Of a DNA stretch of 33,441 nucleotides, positions 1 through 8,593 are shown piece after piece. Made by a program: the position numbers and the translations under genes. Position 1 is the stretch's first letter; each line of letters starts with the position of its first letter. The notes below the pieces were generated by a model. That model was not told the DNA's origin. It ran no database searches and was given only the letters and a program-made list of their open reading frames with translations. The DNA comes from an uncultured Roseburia sp. (GTDB lineage Bacteria; Bacillota; Clostridia; Lachnospirales; Lachnospiraceae), in the NCBI GenBank assembly GCA_947564465.1, contig CANOCV010000035.1, positions 1 to 33,441 of the forward strand. Reading direction: 5' to 3'.

Positions 1-163
1 CGGGCAAAATATTTTTATTTATTTGACCCCAACATCATAGGATTCGGGTATCAAAGGTTGTAATAAAATTTTTATCGGCAGTTTGCACAAATATATGCAA
101 ATGCTGCTCCAAACGTTCCTGGCAGAAGAATTTCTAAGTATTCTGATTAATCACAACACAGGT
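1..163. other. Window edge, no gene recognised
   Basis: No coding region with a start and ribosome binding site is visible here. The first 63 bases can be read on the plus strand as an open frame that ends at a TAA, but it is too short to identify. The region lies downstream of the leftward GH13 gene and I see no clear terminator hairpin in it. Confidence 0.4.
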
Positions 164-2011
164 TCACGCAGTGCCCTGATTGCAAGCCAGCCAGTAAAAT
201 CCATAGCCCGGAACCTCTACCTCCTTTGCCTCCATCTTTTTTCCGGTAATCAAATCCACATACTCCCCATCCGTTTCATTGATCCTTGCCGTTTTATCCT
301 GCTCACTAAAATTAAAGATACCAAGTATCTTCTCACCGTCATAGTAACGGCCCATGCACAGCACACTCTGTTCACGAGTCTCCAACGTCCAGGCGTCTGC
401 ATTCGATACAAAAGCGGGATGCGTCTTCCGCAGCTTCTCAAGTGTCTGTAAACGTCCATAAATCCGCCCCTCAACAGAACAGGGATCACTTACCTTTTTG
501 GCGTTTTCCCAATTCATTGCTCCGCGATGCAGATACCTGGAATCTTCCCGTTTATTGATATCCTTTTTATAAGTATAGTCGTTCACCTGACCGATCTCGT
601 CTCCACTGTATAAAATCGGTATTCCGCTCTGCATAAACATATACGCGTGAAGCATGACATCCAAATCAATAGCCTTCTCCATTTCCTGCTCATTTCCCTC
701 AAACCCGGCTTTTTCTATCCCGCAGAGAGAAGCCGTCGTGCCGCAGAAACGCGCGTCCTGCGTTACCGGATCATAGTTATAAAGCTCCCCACGACTGTGA
801 CTCTCCCCGGCAATACCCAGGAAATAATCATTCAGATACTTCTTATGTGAAATCTCTGACATTCCATGTCTTGCAAGGATATCGTAATCAAGTCCCCAGC
901 CAATATCGTCGTGACATCGAAGATAATTCAAAAATACATACTCTTTTGGCAATGCATTGACAATATCCAACTGCCGCTTTAAAAGTCCGACATCGCGGGT
1001 CGCCACAGTATGCCAGGTAGTCGCCATGGTAGTCACATTGTAAAGCATATGGCACTCCGGCTTTTCAAGTGTGCCAAAATACGGAACCACCCGCTCCGGC
1101 TCCATAACGACCTCACCCAGTAAAAGAACGCCCGGACACACAACCTCGCTGATCATCCGCATCAAACGCACAATCGTATGAACCTTAGGCAAATTTCTGC
1201 AGTTTGTCCCCAGCTCTTTCCAGATATACGGCACTGCATCAATACGGATAATGTCAATACCGCGGTTCGCAAGATACAAAAAGTTATACATCATCTCATT
1301 GAATACTCTCGGATTTTTATAATTTAAGTCCCACTGATATGGATAAAAGCTTGTCATTACATAATGCTTTACCTCGTCAATCCACGTAAAATTACCGGGA
1401 GCTGTGGCCGGAAACACCTGTGGCACCGTCCGCTCATACTGATTGGGAATATCCTCACTGTCATAGAAAAAATAACGGCTCATATATTCCCCGTCGCCGC
1501 TTCTCGCCCTCTTTGCCCATTCATGATCTTCCGAAGTATGATTCATCACGAAATCGCAGCAGACATTCATCTTCTTTTTATGGCACGCCTTTGTCAAATT
1601 CTCCAAATCGTCCATTGTCCCAAGCTTACTCTGCACCTTGCGGAAATCACTGACCGCATAGCCTCCGTCCGATTTTCCTTCCGTGGTATCAAGAAACGGC
1701 ATCAGATGAATATAATTAACATTGCTCTTTTCCAGATAATCAATCTTTTCCTTCACACCCTTAAGATTGCCCGCAAAATTATCAATATAGAGCATCATTC
1801 CAAGCATATCATTTTGTTTGTACCAGTCCGGATTCTGCTCTCTGCTGCAATCAAGCGCCTTTAAATCTTCCCCACGTTCCGTATAAAAAGCCCTGCACTG
1901 ATTTTCCAGTTCTCCAAACATATCTGCATTGTCATAAAGCTCCATGTACAGCCATCGCATTTCATCTGCATGCTTCTCAAATCGCTTCTGAAAAATATTC
2001 TCAGCTCTCAT
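164..2011 (-). CDS. Amylosucrase-like GH13 alpha-glucan enzyme
   Basis: This 615-residue protein has no signal peptide, so it should act in the cytoplasm on sucrose or alpha-glucosides. The GH13 signatures are all present: the nucleophile Asp about residue 258 in GIDIIRIDAV, the acid/base Glu about 300 in LLLGEV, and the third Asp about 368 in NYLRCHDDIGW. The stretch after the nucleophile (YIWKELGT.CRNLP) and the GGYAVSDFR motif resemble amylosucrases and their relatives (GH13_4) more than ordinary alpha-amylases. The start at 2011 is preceded by AAAGGGAAGG, which is better than an upstream in-frame ATG at 2098. A good promoter lies at 2103-2131, so the gene is probably transcribed alone. 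Whether it makes glucan, hydrolyses sucrose or phosphorolyses it cannot be read from the sequence. Confidence 0.85.
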   Translation of the reverse strand: MRAENIFQKRFEKHADEMRWLYMELYDNADMFGELENQCRAFYTERGEDLKALDCSREQNPDWYKQNDMLGMMLYIDNFAGNLKGVKEKIDYLEKSNVNYIHLMPFLDTTEGKSDGGYAVSDFRKVQSKLGTMDDLENLTKACHKKKMNVCCDFVMNHTSEDHEWAKRARSGDGEYMSRYFFYDSEDIPNQYERTVPQVFPATAPGNFTWIDEVKHYVMTSFYPYQWDLNYKNPRVFNEMMYNFLYLANRGIDIIRIDAVPYIWKELGTNCRNLPKVHTIVRLMRMISEVVCPGVLLLGEVVMEPERVVPYFGTLEKPECHMLYNVTTMATTWHTVATRDVGLLKRQLDIVNALPKEYVFLNYLRCHDDIGWGLDYDILARHGMSEISHKKYLNDYFLGIAGESHSRGELYNYDPVTQDARFCGTTASLCGIEKAGFEGNEQEMEKAIDLDVMLHAYMFMQSGIPILYSGDEIGQVNDYTYKKDINKREDSRYLHRGAMNWENAKKVSDPCSVEGRIYGRLQTLEKLRKTHPAFVSNADAWTLETREQSVLCMGRYYDGEKILGIFNFSEQDKTARINETDGEYVDLITGKKMEAKEVEVPGYGFYWLACNQGTA

Positions 2012-2102
2012 AAATCTTTCCTTCCCTTTTACGTTTTGAACCGTCCTTTTGCCGCATCCTTTCATGTTACAAACTCTCTTGTGTGTAATCGATTTCACAG
2101 CA

Positions 2103-2131
2103 ATTATACTACTTTTGTTTTGGCTTTACAA
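2103..2131 (-). promoter_or_regulatory. Promoter of the GH13 gene
   Basis: On the minus strand TTGTAA (2131-2126) and TATAAT (2108-2103) are separated by 17 bp, close to the sigma-A consensus, about 90 bp upstream of the chosen start codon at 2011. Confidence 0.7.
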
Positions 2132-2206
2132 GCAAAAAGAATGGAACAAAATACTTCCCCGGCAAATTAGCCATCTGTTTTACTTTCGCATCTCTGGCAA
2201 GCATTT

Positions 2207-4309
2207 CTATCCGAATACCTTCCAATAACGGAACACCAGCTTTTTTATGGTTCCTAACCGCCCATATACATAGACTGCATACTGTTTATAGATCCCCCTC
2301 GCGGCTTCTTCTTTTTCTTTCGAAACGCTTTCCGGCCCGTAGGCTGCTTCGCTTACAATTGCAAGCAGCTTTCTTATATTTTCTTTTGGTATCTCCGAAA
2401 TCTCCGCAAACACTTTGTCGGCAAAGTCCGCCTCTCCCCCGTCATACTGTGCAAGACAGCCGCTAAAATGAAGCATTCTGACAAAACGCGCAAATATCTT
2501 CCTGCATCCCATCCTTTCTATTCTTTTCAGACACCAAAGCCTTCTGTAATTGAAAAACAAAAGAACAAAGCAAACTGCGCAGAACAGACAAAACGCCCAT
2601 ACAGAAAATATTCGCGTTTCACCTTTACTCCCCCCAAAATCACCGACCGCGCCTTGCTCCCCATCCTCACCCGCCTTCGACTCCTTATAGTTTTCCTCTT
2701 CTGCCTCCGCCCGGTTTTCACTGAATCCCGATTCTCTCTCCCGTCGCATCAAACGACTGTCCCCCGGATTCAAAACAGGAGATACCGTATCTACCGTATC
2801 ATTATCGGACGGCGTCACCTCAACCGGGGTCCACCCGTAATCCTCCAAAAAAATTTCCGCCCAGGCGTGGCTCGCTTCGTCCGTGACATACGCGCGATAT
2901 GTCCCGTCCTCCTGACGTAAAAACTCAGACGGAGACACCGCGTAACCGGAAACATACCTTGCCGGAATTCCGAAAAGCCTGTACATTAAGACAGCCGCCG
3001 AAGCGTAATGAACGCAGTAGCCGCGGTGCTTTTCAAACAGAAAATCCTCTACAATATCTCCGCGGAACGAAGAAAGTCCCGGCGTAAGCGTGTAGGATGC
3101 GCTGCCGTTTAAGGTGTCCCGGATAAACGCCGTAACCTCCTTCGTATCCTTCCAAGAATTTCCCCTGCACAAAGCCGCAAGACGCGGCAAAGTTTCGACA
3201 GGCACCTGTGTGTAAGCAATCTTCGCCTCCTCCATATACATCTCTTGTACCGTGCGGTACCAATCCGTCTGCATTTCATAATTTGGAAGAATCTTCTCCC
3301 AGTCAATATTCATATCTTTTTTCTCATAATAGTCGTAAAAATATCCCTCACTCTGCTCGATCGTTTTCTTTCTGTTCCAAAAACCATAATACGGCTCATA
3401 AAAATCCTGATATTCCCCGCTGCTGTGTATCACCCGCAAAAGCCGCGGCTCCCTTTCATCCGTCATTTTTCCGTTTGAGACAAAATACATGCTGTTATAC
3501 ATAGCCTCAACCATATTAAACCAGTCCTGCCAACCAATCTTTACCGCAACCTCTTCTAAAAGCGCCTCGTCATCCGCCGCCTCCCACTCTCCATCCGCAT
3601 AGGTTCCTCCGCTAAATCCCCGCAGATACATAGTCTCCTCAGGCTTTTGATCACTGTAAATTTCAAAAACCCTCACACCCGTTCTGTAATTATTACCCTT
3701 ACTGATTCTCCCGCCTGATACAGGTTTATCCGCCGAGCCTGAAAGTCTCTTTGAGATGCGGTAAAAATATCCCTCCACCGCATAGGTCGAATTATAAAGC
3801 CACTCCTCATTTGCGGAAACAAAAATGAAAGAAACAGACAAAATCAAAATTGTCAACGCCCCCATCACAGCGACGTTTTTCTCAATCAGCCTGACGCCTT
3901 CCGCCCGAAAATATGACGTGTGAACCACCTGAAATCCAATTAAAAACAACGTCAAAAGCGCAACACTCCATAAGGACGGACTCATATAATACCGTGACCC
4001 CACCAGGATAAGCATTGCAATAACAATACACATCATCCAATGCATTTTTAGCACAATTTCGACGATATACAAGACAAACGCCAAAAGAGCCCCCAAAACC
4101 AAAACAGAAAATATGACTGCTGCCGTCTCTAACGCCTCACCCTCGACAATGTCACCGCAAAAAGCCTTAAGCCACGTAAAAAACGCATTATTATCAATAT
4201 CATACAGTAAAGATAACAATCCGCATACGCCGACTAACAAAAAAGCAACACTTAATCGCGGCGGGATTTCTTTTTTCTCCCGCATCTTTGTCCTATTGAG
4301 AACCTTCAT
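2207..4309 (-). CDS. Membrane-bound transglutaminase-like protein (TgpA type)
   Basis: A 700-residue protein with several hydrophobic helices in the first ~200 residues, an extracytoplasmic transglutaminase core, a charged linker and one more membrane segment near residue 560. The catalytic triad is visible: Cys in HRGYCVHYA, His in DEASHAWAEIF and Asp in GWTPVEVTPSD. This is the usual TgpA partner of MoxR ATPases and DUF58 proteins, which in many bacteria form one operon of unknown exact role, probably in envelope protein handling. Here the partners lie at 6544-8561 on the same strand, but a plus-strand MATE gene intervenes. The start at 4309 has AAGGAAGGG six bases upstream; an upstream in-frame ATG at 4450 lies inside the terminator hairpin of the neighbouring gene and is unlikely. 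Confidence 0.85.
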   Translation of the reverse strand: MKVLNRTKMREKKEIPPRLSVAFLLVGVCGLLSLLYDIDNNAFFTWLKAFCGDIVEGEALETAAVIFSVLVLGALLAFVLYIVEIVLKMHWMMCIVIAMLILVGSRYYMSPSLWSVALLTLFLIGFQVVHTSYFRAEGVRLIEKNVAVMGALTILILSVSFIFVSANEEWLYNSTYAVEGYFYRISKRLSGSADKPVSGGRISKGNNYRTGVRVFEIYSDQKPEETMYLRGFSGGTYADGEWEAADDEALLEEVAVKIGWQDWFNMVEAMYNSMYFVSNGKMTDEREPRLLRVIHSSGEYQDFYEPYYGFWNRKKTIEQSEGYFYDYYEKKDMNIDWEKILPNYEMQTDWYRTVQEMYMEEAKIAYTQVPVETLPRLAALCRGNSWKDTKEVTAFIRDTLNGSASYTLTPGLSSFRGDIVEDFLFEKHRGYCVHYASAAVLMYRLFGIPARYVSGYAVSPSEFLRQEDGTYRAYVTDEASHAWAEIFLEDYGWTPVEVTPSDNDTVDTVSPVLNPGDSRLMRRERESGFSENRAEAEEENYKESKAGEDGEQGAVGDFGGSKGETRIFSVWAFCLFCAVCFVLLFFNYRRLWCLKRIERMGCRKIFARFVRMLHFSGCLAQYDGGEADFADKVFAEISEIPKENIRKLLAIVSEAAYGPESVSKEKEEAARGIYKQYAVYVYGRLGTIKKLVFRYWKVFG

Positions 4310-4386
4310 GAACATCCCTTCCTTCAAACCGGTTATACTGTTCATTCCGTAGCCAGTAACATGCAAAAATCCATTCAAAATTGAAC

Positions 4387-4416
4387 TTGACAAATCCCCG
4401 CAATCCATGATAATAT
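4387..4416 (+). promoter_or_regulatory. Promoter of the MATE-kinase gene
   Basis: TTGACA (4387-4392) and TAATAT (4411-4416) are separated by 18 bp on the plus strand. The expected transcript would start near 4423, leaving a leader of about 127 nt before the ATG at 4550. Confidence 0.7.
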
Positions 4417-4434
4417 GCTGGGGTCGAACAGCCA

Positions 4435-4474
4435 AAGAGCGTAGAATCACGACGATTCTATGCTCTTATTTTTT
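4435..4474 (+). terminator. Terminator hairpin inside the MATE leader (possible attenuator)
   Basis: Arms 4435-4448 and 4454-4467 pair over 14 bp with one G-U pair and a 5-nt loop, followed by ATTTTTTG. This is a typical factor-independent terminator, but it sits between the promoter at 4387-4416 and the start codon at 4550, so it would stop transcription of its own downstream gene unless bypassed. No gene ends here on the plus strand, which favours attenuation over ordinary termination. Confidence 0.65.
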
Positions 4475-4549
4475 GTTCTTCGTAGTTTTCAGGCAGCTTT
4501 CTCTCTGATAAAGACTCCAAAATTTCATTTTTCAGGAGGAAACTACACT

Positions 4550-6547
4550 ATGAATCAGTCAGAAAACAGTGAATTTTTAGGAATCGAGAAAATTTCAAAG
4601 CTGATGCTGAAATTTTCCATTCCCTGCGTACTTTCCCTTTTAGTAAGCGCACTCTATAACATTGTAGACCAGATTTTCATCGGCAACAGCGAATTAAGCG
4701 CACTCGGAAACGCCGCAACGGGCGTGGTATTTCCAATCTTTATTATTGCGCAGGCATTTGCATGGTGCTTTGGCGACGGCTGCGCCGCTTACCTCAACAT
4801 CTGCCAGGGCAAAAAAGACACCCAGTCTGCCCACAAAGCAATCGGCACCGGCATTGTCATAACACTTTTGGCAAGCCTTGTACTTATGATAATATTTTTC
4901 CCGATGAAAACACAGCTGCTGACCTTATTTGGCGCATCGGAAAACAGCATTGATATGGCGGTAGAATACTTCAATATCATTTTGGCATTCTTTCCGGTAT
5001 ATATGCTCTCTAACATGATGAACGCTGTAATCCGCGCAGACGGAAGCCCCGCATGGTCCATGGCTTCTATGCTGCTCGGCGCCATCGTTAATATCATTTT
5101 GGACCCTGTATTTATCTTCGGAATGCATTGGGGAATGACGGGAGCCGCACTTGCTACTATCATCGGACAATGTGTCTCCTTTGTGATAAGCCTAATCTAT
5201 TTCTTTCGCACAAAGACCTTTAAGCTGACGAAAAAAAGCTTTGTGCCGGATTTTAAAGCTTTTGGCGGCGCGTTAAAGCTGGGAACCTCTTCCTTTATTA
5301 CACAGATGACCATTGTAATCATCTCGCTTGTCTGCAACATTATGCTCGCAAAATACGGAGCCATGTCGCAGTACGGCGTAGATATTCCGATTGCAATTAT
5401 CGGAATCGAAAGCAAGGTTTTTACTGTCGTCATCAACCTTGTTGTAGGAATCGTACTCGGCTGCCAGCCAATCATCGGATACAATATCGGCGCAAAAAAT
5501 TATGACAGAGTCAGACAATTATATAAGTCGATCCTTATGTGTACGGTTATAATCGGTCTGGCTTCCACATTGCTGTTTGAGTCGGCGCCGCAGGCGGTTG
5601 TAGGCATTTTCGGACATCCGACAAACATACCTAATCCCGATGATTATTGGATCTTTGCCGAAAAAACCTTCCGTATTTTTCTTTCACTTGTCACCTTCAC
5701 CTGTACCATAAAAATGACCTCCATTTTCTTTCAGGCCGTGGGAAAACCGGTACAGGCAGTTATTTCCTCAATGATTCGGGATATCATTTGCTTTATTCCG
5801 CTCATTCTCATTCTGCCTGTTTTCTATGGAATTGAAGGCATATTATTTGCCGCTCCTATTGCGGACTTTATCGCCATGATCGTAGCGGCGGCGTTAACCG
5901 TAACATTCATGAAATCACTTAAGGCAAGTCCTTCCGAGGAAAAATCCGATACCGTTTTAAAACCGTCGAAAAAAGGCGTTATCATTACGATTGCCAGAGA
6001 ACACGGCTCCTCCGGTAAGCAGATCGGTAAATTGGTCGCAGAAAAGCTTGGCATTCCTTTCTATTACAAAGAAATGACAGCGCTTGCCGCACAGGAAAGC
6101 GGACTTGACAAGGAATTTATTTCCGATATCAATGCAAACTCACCTGCCATGCTGCACAGTCTGTATCTCAGCACAGATGTAATACAGCAGGCTGTGATTG
6201 CACAGGATAAGGTGATTCGCAAAATTGCAGACAACGGAAGCTGTGTCATCGTCGGAAGAGCCGCAGATTATGTTCTGCGTGATTATCCGGATCTTGTAAG
6301 GGTCTTTATCTACGCGCCAAAGAAATATAAAATACAGCGCGTTATGGAAATTTACAAGGACAGCAAAGAAGCTGCCGAAAAAAATATACGCCGTTCCGAC
6401 GAGGCAAGAGCCGCCTATTATAAAAATATCTCCGGCACCACCTGGGGCAGCAGACAAAATTATGAGCTGCTTGTAGACAGCTCCGCCGGACCGGAATCCT
6501 GTGCCGATGTAATCTGCGCATACATTCGCGCTTCCCAAAATAGTTAA
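4550..6547 (+). CDS. MATE-family efflux transporter fused to cytidylate-kinase-like domain
   Basis: A 665-residue fusion. Residues 1 to about 455 are a twelve-helix MATE (multidrug and toxin extrusion) transporter with typical features (IPCVLSLLVSALYNIVDQIF; GCQPIIGYNIGAKNYDR). After a short charged linker, residues about 475-660 match the cytidylate kinase-like family (PF13189): a P-loop-like AREHGSSGKQIG, GRAADYVLRD and a VFIYAP strand. The MATE part probably exports cationic drugs or metabolites by cation antiport; the role of the cytosolic kinase-like part is unknown. The start at 4550 follows a strong AGGAGGA; the frame is open upstream to 4460 but that lies in the leader. It converges on the DUF58 gene with a 4-bp overlap of 3' ends and splits that gene from its usual transglutaminase partner. 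Confidence 0.88.
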   Translation: MNQSENSEFLGIEKISKLMLKFSIPCVLSLLVSALYNIVDQIFIGNSELSALGNAATGVVFPIFIIAQAFAWCFGDGCAAYLNICQGKKDTQSAHKAIGTGIVITLLASLVLMIIFFPMKTQLLTLFGASENSIDMAVEYFNIILAFFPVYMLSNMMNAVIRADGSPAWSMASMLLGAIVNIILDPVFIFGMHWGMTGAALATIIGQCVSFVISLIYFFRTKTFKLTKKSFVPDFKAFGGALKLGTSSFITQMTIVIISLVCNIMLAKYGAMSQYGVDIPIAIIGIESKVFTVVINLVVGIVLGCQPIIGYNIGAKNYDRVRQLYKSILMCTVIIGLASTLLFESAPQAVVGIFGHPTNIPNPDDYWIFAEKTFRIFLSLVTFTCTIKMTSIFFQAVGKPVQAVISSMIRDIICFIPLILILPVFYGIEGILFAAPIADFIAMIVAAALTVTFMKSLKASPSEEKSDTVLKPSKKGVIITIAREHGSSGKQIGKLVAEKLGIPFYYKEMTALAAQESGLDKEFISDINANSPAMLHSLYLSTDVIQQAVIAQDKVIRKIADNGSCVIVGRAADYVLRDYPDLVRVFIYAPKKYKIQRVMEIYKDSKEAAEKNIRRSDEARAAYYKNISGTTWGSRQNYELLVDSSAGPESCADVICAYIRASQNS

Positions 6548-7611
6548 ATGATAAATGACTTCTGCGCAATCTCTTCCCCATAATTCCGAGAGGAAAAATG
6601 ATAAATTAACATATTATTCCAAAACCACTCCAGATGAAGATTCAGCCTCATTGCGTTCGGGGACATCTTCTGTCTGACAGCATTTCCGTCCGGAAAGCTT
6701 GTCTCATAAATTCGCAGCAGCATATCCCTGGATTGGACAATATTGCAAACGTCCGTCCAGGCGATATCCGCCTGCCCTTTCTCATACCAGCATACCCGAA
6801 CCGTCAGACTATGCCGTAAGAATCCCAAAACAACCGCCGACAAAACCTCATAAAACGCACTCATCTCTTTTAACTGCGCTTTATCCGCCCCCTCCATGTC
6901 CAAAACAAGTACAAGAAAGTTCTTTGCCTCCTCCTCATACTCTTTAATCCAAAGACGCTGCGTTCTTGCACTCTGCTTCCAATGAATAAAACGCGTAAGA
7001 TCTCCTGCCCGATACTCCCGAAGCCAGCGGATATCCATGCTCTCCTCCCCCGCATTCTGTAAAGAAATCTGCTCCATAAGCTTTCTTTGCTCCAAAGCAT
7101 CTGCGGAAAATTCAATCGAAAGCGGCTGCTCCTTCGGAAATACCGCCAACCGCATCTCCCCGCTCTCCTGCCTTTTTGCAAAAAACAGTGACAGATAATC
7201 AAAAAAAAACGTTCTCTCCATACGAAGCAGAAGCAGACCACAGTACCCGGCTTCCTGCTCACACCGTATACTGCACGCGCTTCGCCCGCCGACACTGCCG
7301 TACAGCCTTCGCATCTGTCCTTTCTCCTCCCCACAATACCTCACCGACATCCCGATCTCAAAGCGGCCTGCCGGAAGCCTGCCGCCGTTTGTTACTTAAA
7401 TTTCAAAGAGCTTCCTCTCCGACCTCACTGCCGCATCACTGCGCTTTGCAAACTGCATCCTGCACACTCTGCGAAAGTACCTCGGCAGGAAGCACAGCGC
7501 CAAAGCAAGCAGAAGCTCAAACACAAACAGCATCATTAAAGGCAGACTCTGGTACATTCCCGCAACGTAATATGTAACCGGAAGCAGGAGAAAAAAAACG
7601 GCTTTCTTCAT
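6544..7611 (-). pseudogene. DUF58 protein gene interrupted by an in-frame TAA
   Basis: Two adjoining open frames, 7611-7396 (two membrane helices, typical DUF58 N-terminus) and 7350-6544 (DUF58 core with YRAGDLTRFIHWKQSART), are in the same frame. Reading through the TAA at 7398-7396 gives KLFEI(stop)VTNGGRLPAGRFEIG, the conserved beta-strand segment of this family, so the stop most simply replaces a CAA glutamine by one C-to-T change. Read through, the protein is 355 residues, normal for the family. It overlaps the MoxR gene by 4 bp. DUF58 proteins work with MoxR ATPases and often carry a von Willebrand-like fold. The downstream part could be restarted at the ATG at 7350, but would lack the membrane anchor. 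A sequencing error is the main alternative. Confidence 0.8.
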
Positions 7612-8561
7612 CTTCCCTCCTCTCCCAGAGGCGGCTCCGCTATCCCTTCTACAATCTTTGCAACAATCTGCTCCTTTTGTATTTTTTCCATGGCGGCCGC
7701 CAGTTCCGGAACGATACGATGAGAAACAACATACGGAAATTGTTCCCTGACATCCCGCGGAGTGACAAATGTCCTCCCGTCAAACCATGCGGACGCTTTT
7801 GCCATTTTTACAAGCGCAATGGTTGCTCTGGGACTTGCCCCCCGTGCAAGATACGGATGATTTCTCGTCGCCCGAACCAGACTCAAAAGATACCGGTACA
7901 CCTCTTCCTTCACATAAACGCCATGGATTTCCCTCTGCATTTCCCGCAGAGCCTCCCCATGTAAAATCGGCTGTAACGAATCCAGCCTGTCGTGCTCCCC
8001 GACTGCCTTTGCCATAGAAAGCTCGCTCTCCATATCGGGATAACCAAGCGATATTGTCACCATAAAACGGTCTATCTGCGCCTCCGGCAAAAGCTGCGTG
8101 CCCGCGCTTCCGAGAGGATTCTGTGTAGCAATGACCAAAAACGGCTGCCCAACCTCGCGCGTAACACCCTCAACTGTCACTTTGCGCTCTTCCATAACCT
8201 CCAACAATGCCGACTGCGTTTTCGGGGACGTACGGTTTAATTCATCCGCCAGCAAAAGATTGCAGAACACGCTTCCGGGCTGGTACACAAACTTTTCCTC
8301 TTCTCTGCTGTATATCGAAAACCCCGTCAAATCAGACGGCATCACATCAGGCGTAAACTGAATTCTTTTAAATTCCAGCCCAAAAAGTCTTGAAAATGCA
8401 AGCGCCATTGTGGTTTTTCCCACGCCGGGAATATCCTCTATCAGAATATGCCCGTCTGCCAGAAACGCCAGCATAACCTCTTTTATTTCCCTCTCCTTGC
8501 CAAAAACAACGCGATTTACCGCCGCAACCGCCTCCCTGGCTTCTTTTAAATACCGCTTCAT
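7608..8561 (-). CDS. MoxR-family AAA+ ATPase
   Basis: A 317-residue AAA+ ATPase of the MoxR branch. Walker A is GVGKTT in IEDIPGVGKTTMA, Walker B is LLLADELNRTSPKTQSALLE, sensor 1 lies in VIATQNP, and the arginine region is LPEAQIDRFM; the C-terminal lid (RGASPRATIALVKMAKASA) is complete. MoxR proteins act as chaperone-like ATPases for partner proteins such as DUF58 and TgpA, which lie downstream. The start at 8561 follows GGGGAAAAGGAAA; the frame is open to 8657 but that would overlap the preceding gene. It begins 32 bp after the aldo/keto reductase gene and its stop overlaps the DUF58 start by 4 bp, so the three are probably co-transcribed. Confidence 0.93.
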   Translation of the reverse strand: MKRYLKEAREAVAAVNRVVFGKEREIKEVMLAFLADGHILIEDIPGVGKTTMALAFSRLFGLEFKRIQFTPDVMPSDLTGFSIYSREEEKFVYQPGSVFCNLLLADELNRTSPKTQSALLEVMEERKVTVEGVTREVGQPFLVIATQNPLGSAGTQLLPEAQIDRFMVTISLGYPDMESELSMAKAVGEHDRLDSLQPILHGEALREMQREIHGVYVKEEVYRYLLSLVRATRNHPYLARGASPRATIALVKMAKASAWFDGRTFVTPRDVREQFPYVVSHRIVPELAAAMEKIQKEQIVAKIVEGIAEPPLGEEGR

Positions 8562-8593
8562 TTTCCTTTTCCCCTCTTCCCAAGCCAACCTCT

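Noticed and set aside
4417..4550. Known riboswitch in front of the MATE gene (guanidine, preQ1 or similar)
   Set aside because: The transcript before the terminator hairpin is only about 12-15 nt, too short for an aptamer, and no conserved aptamer core is seen.
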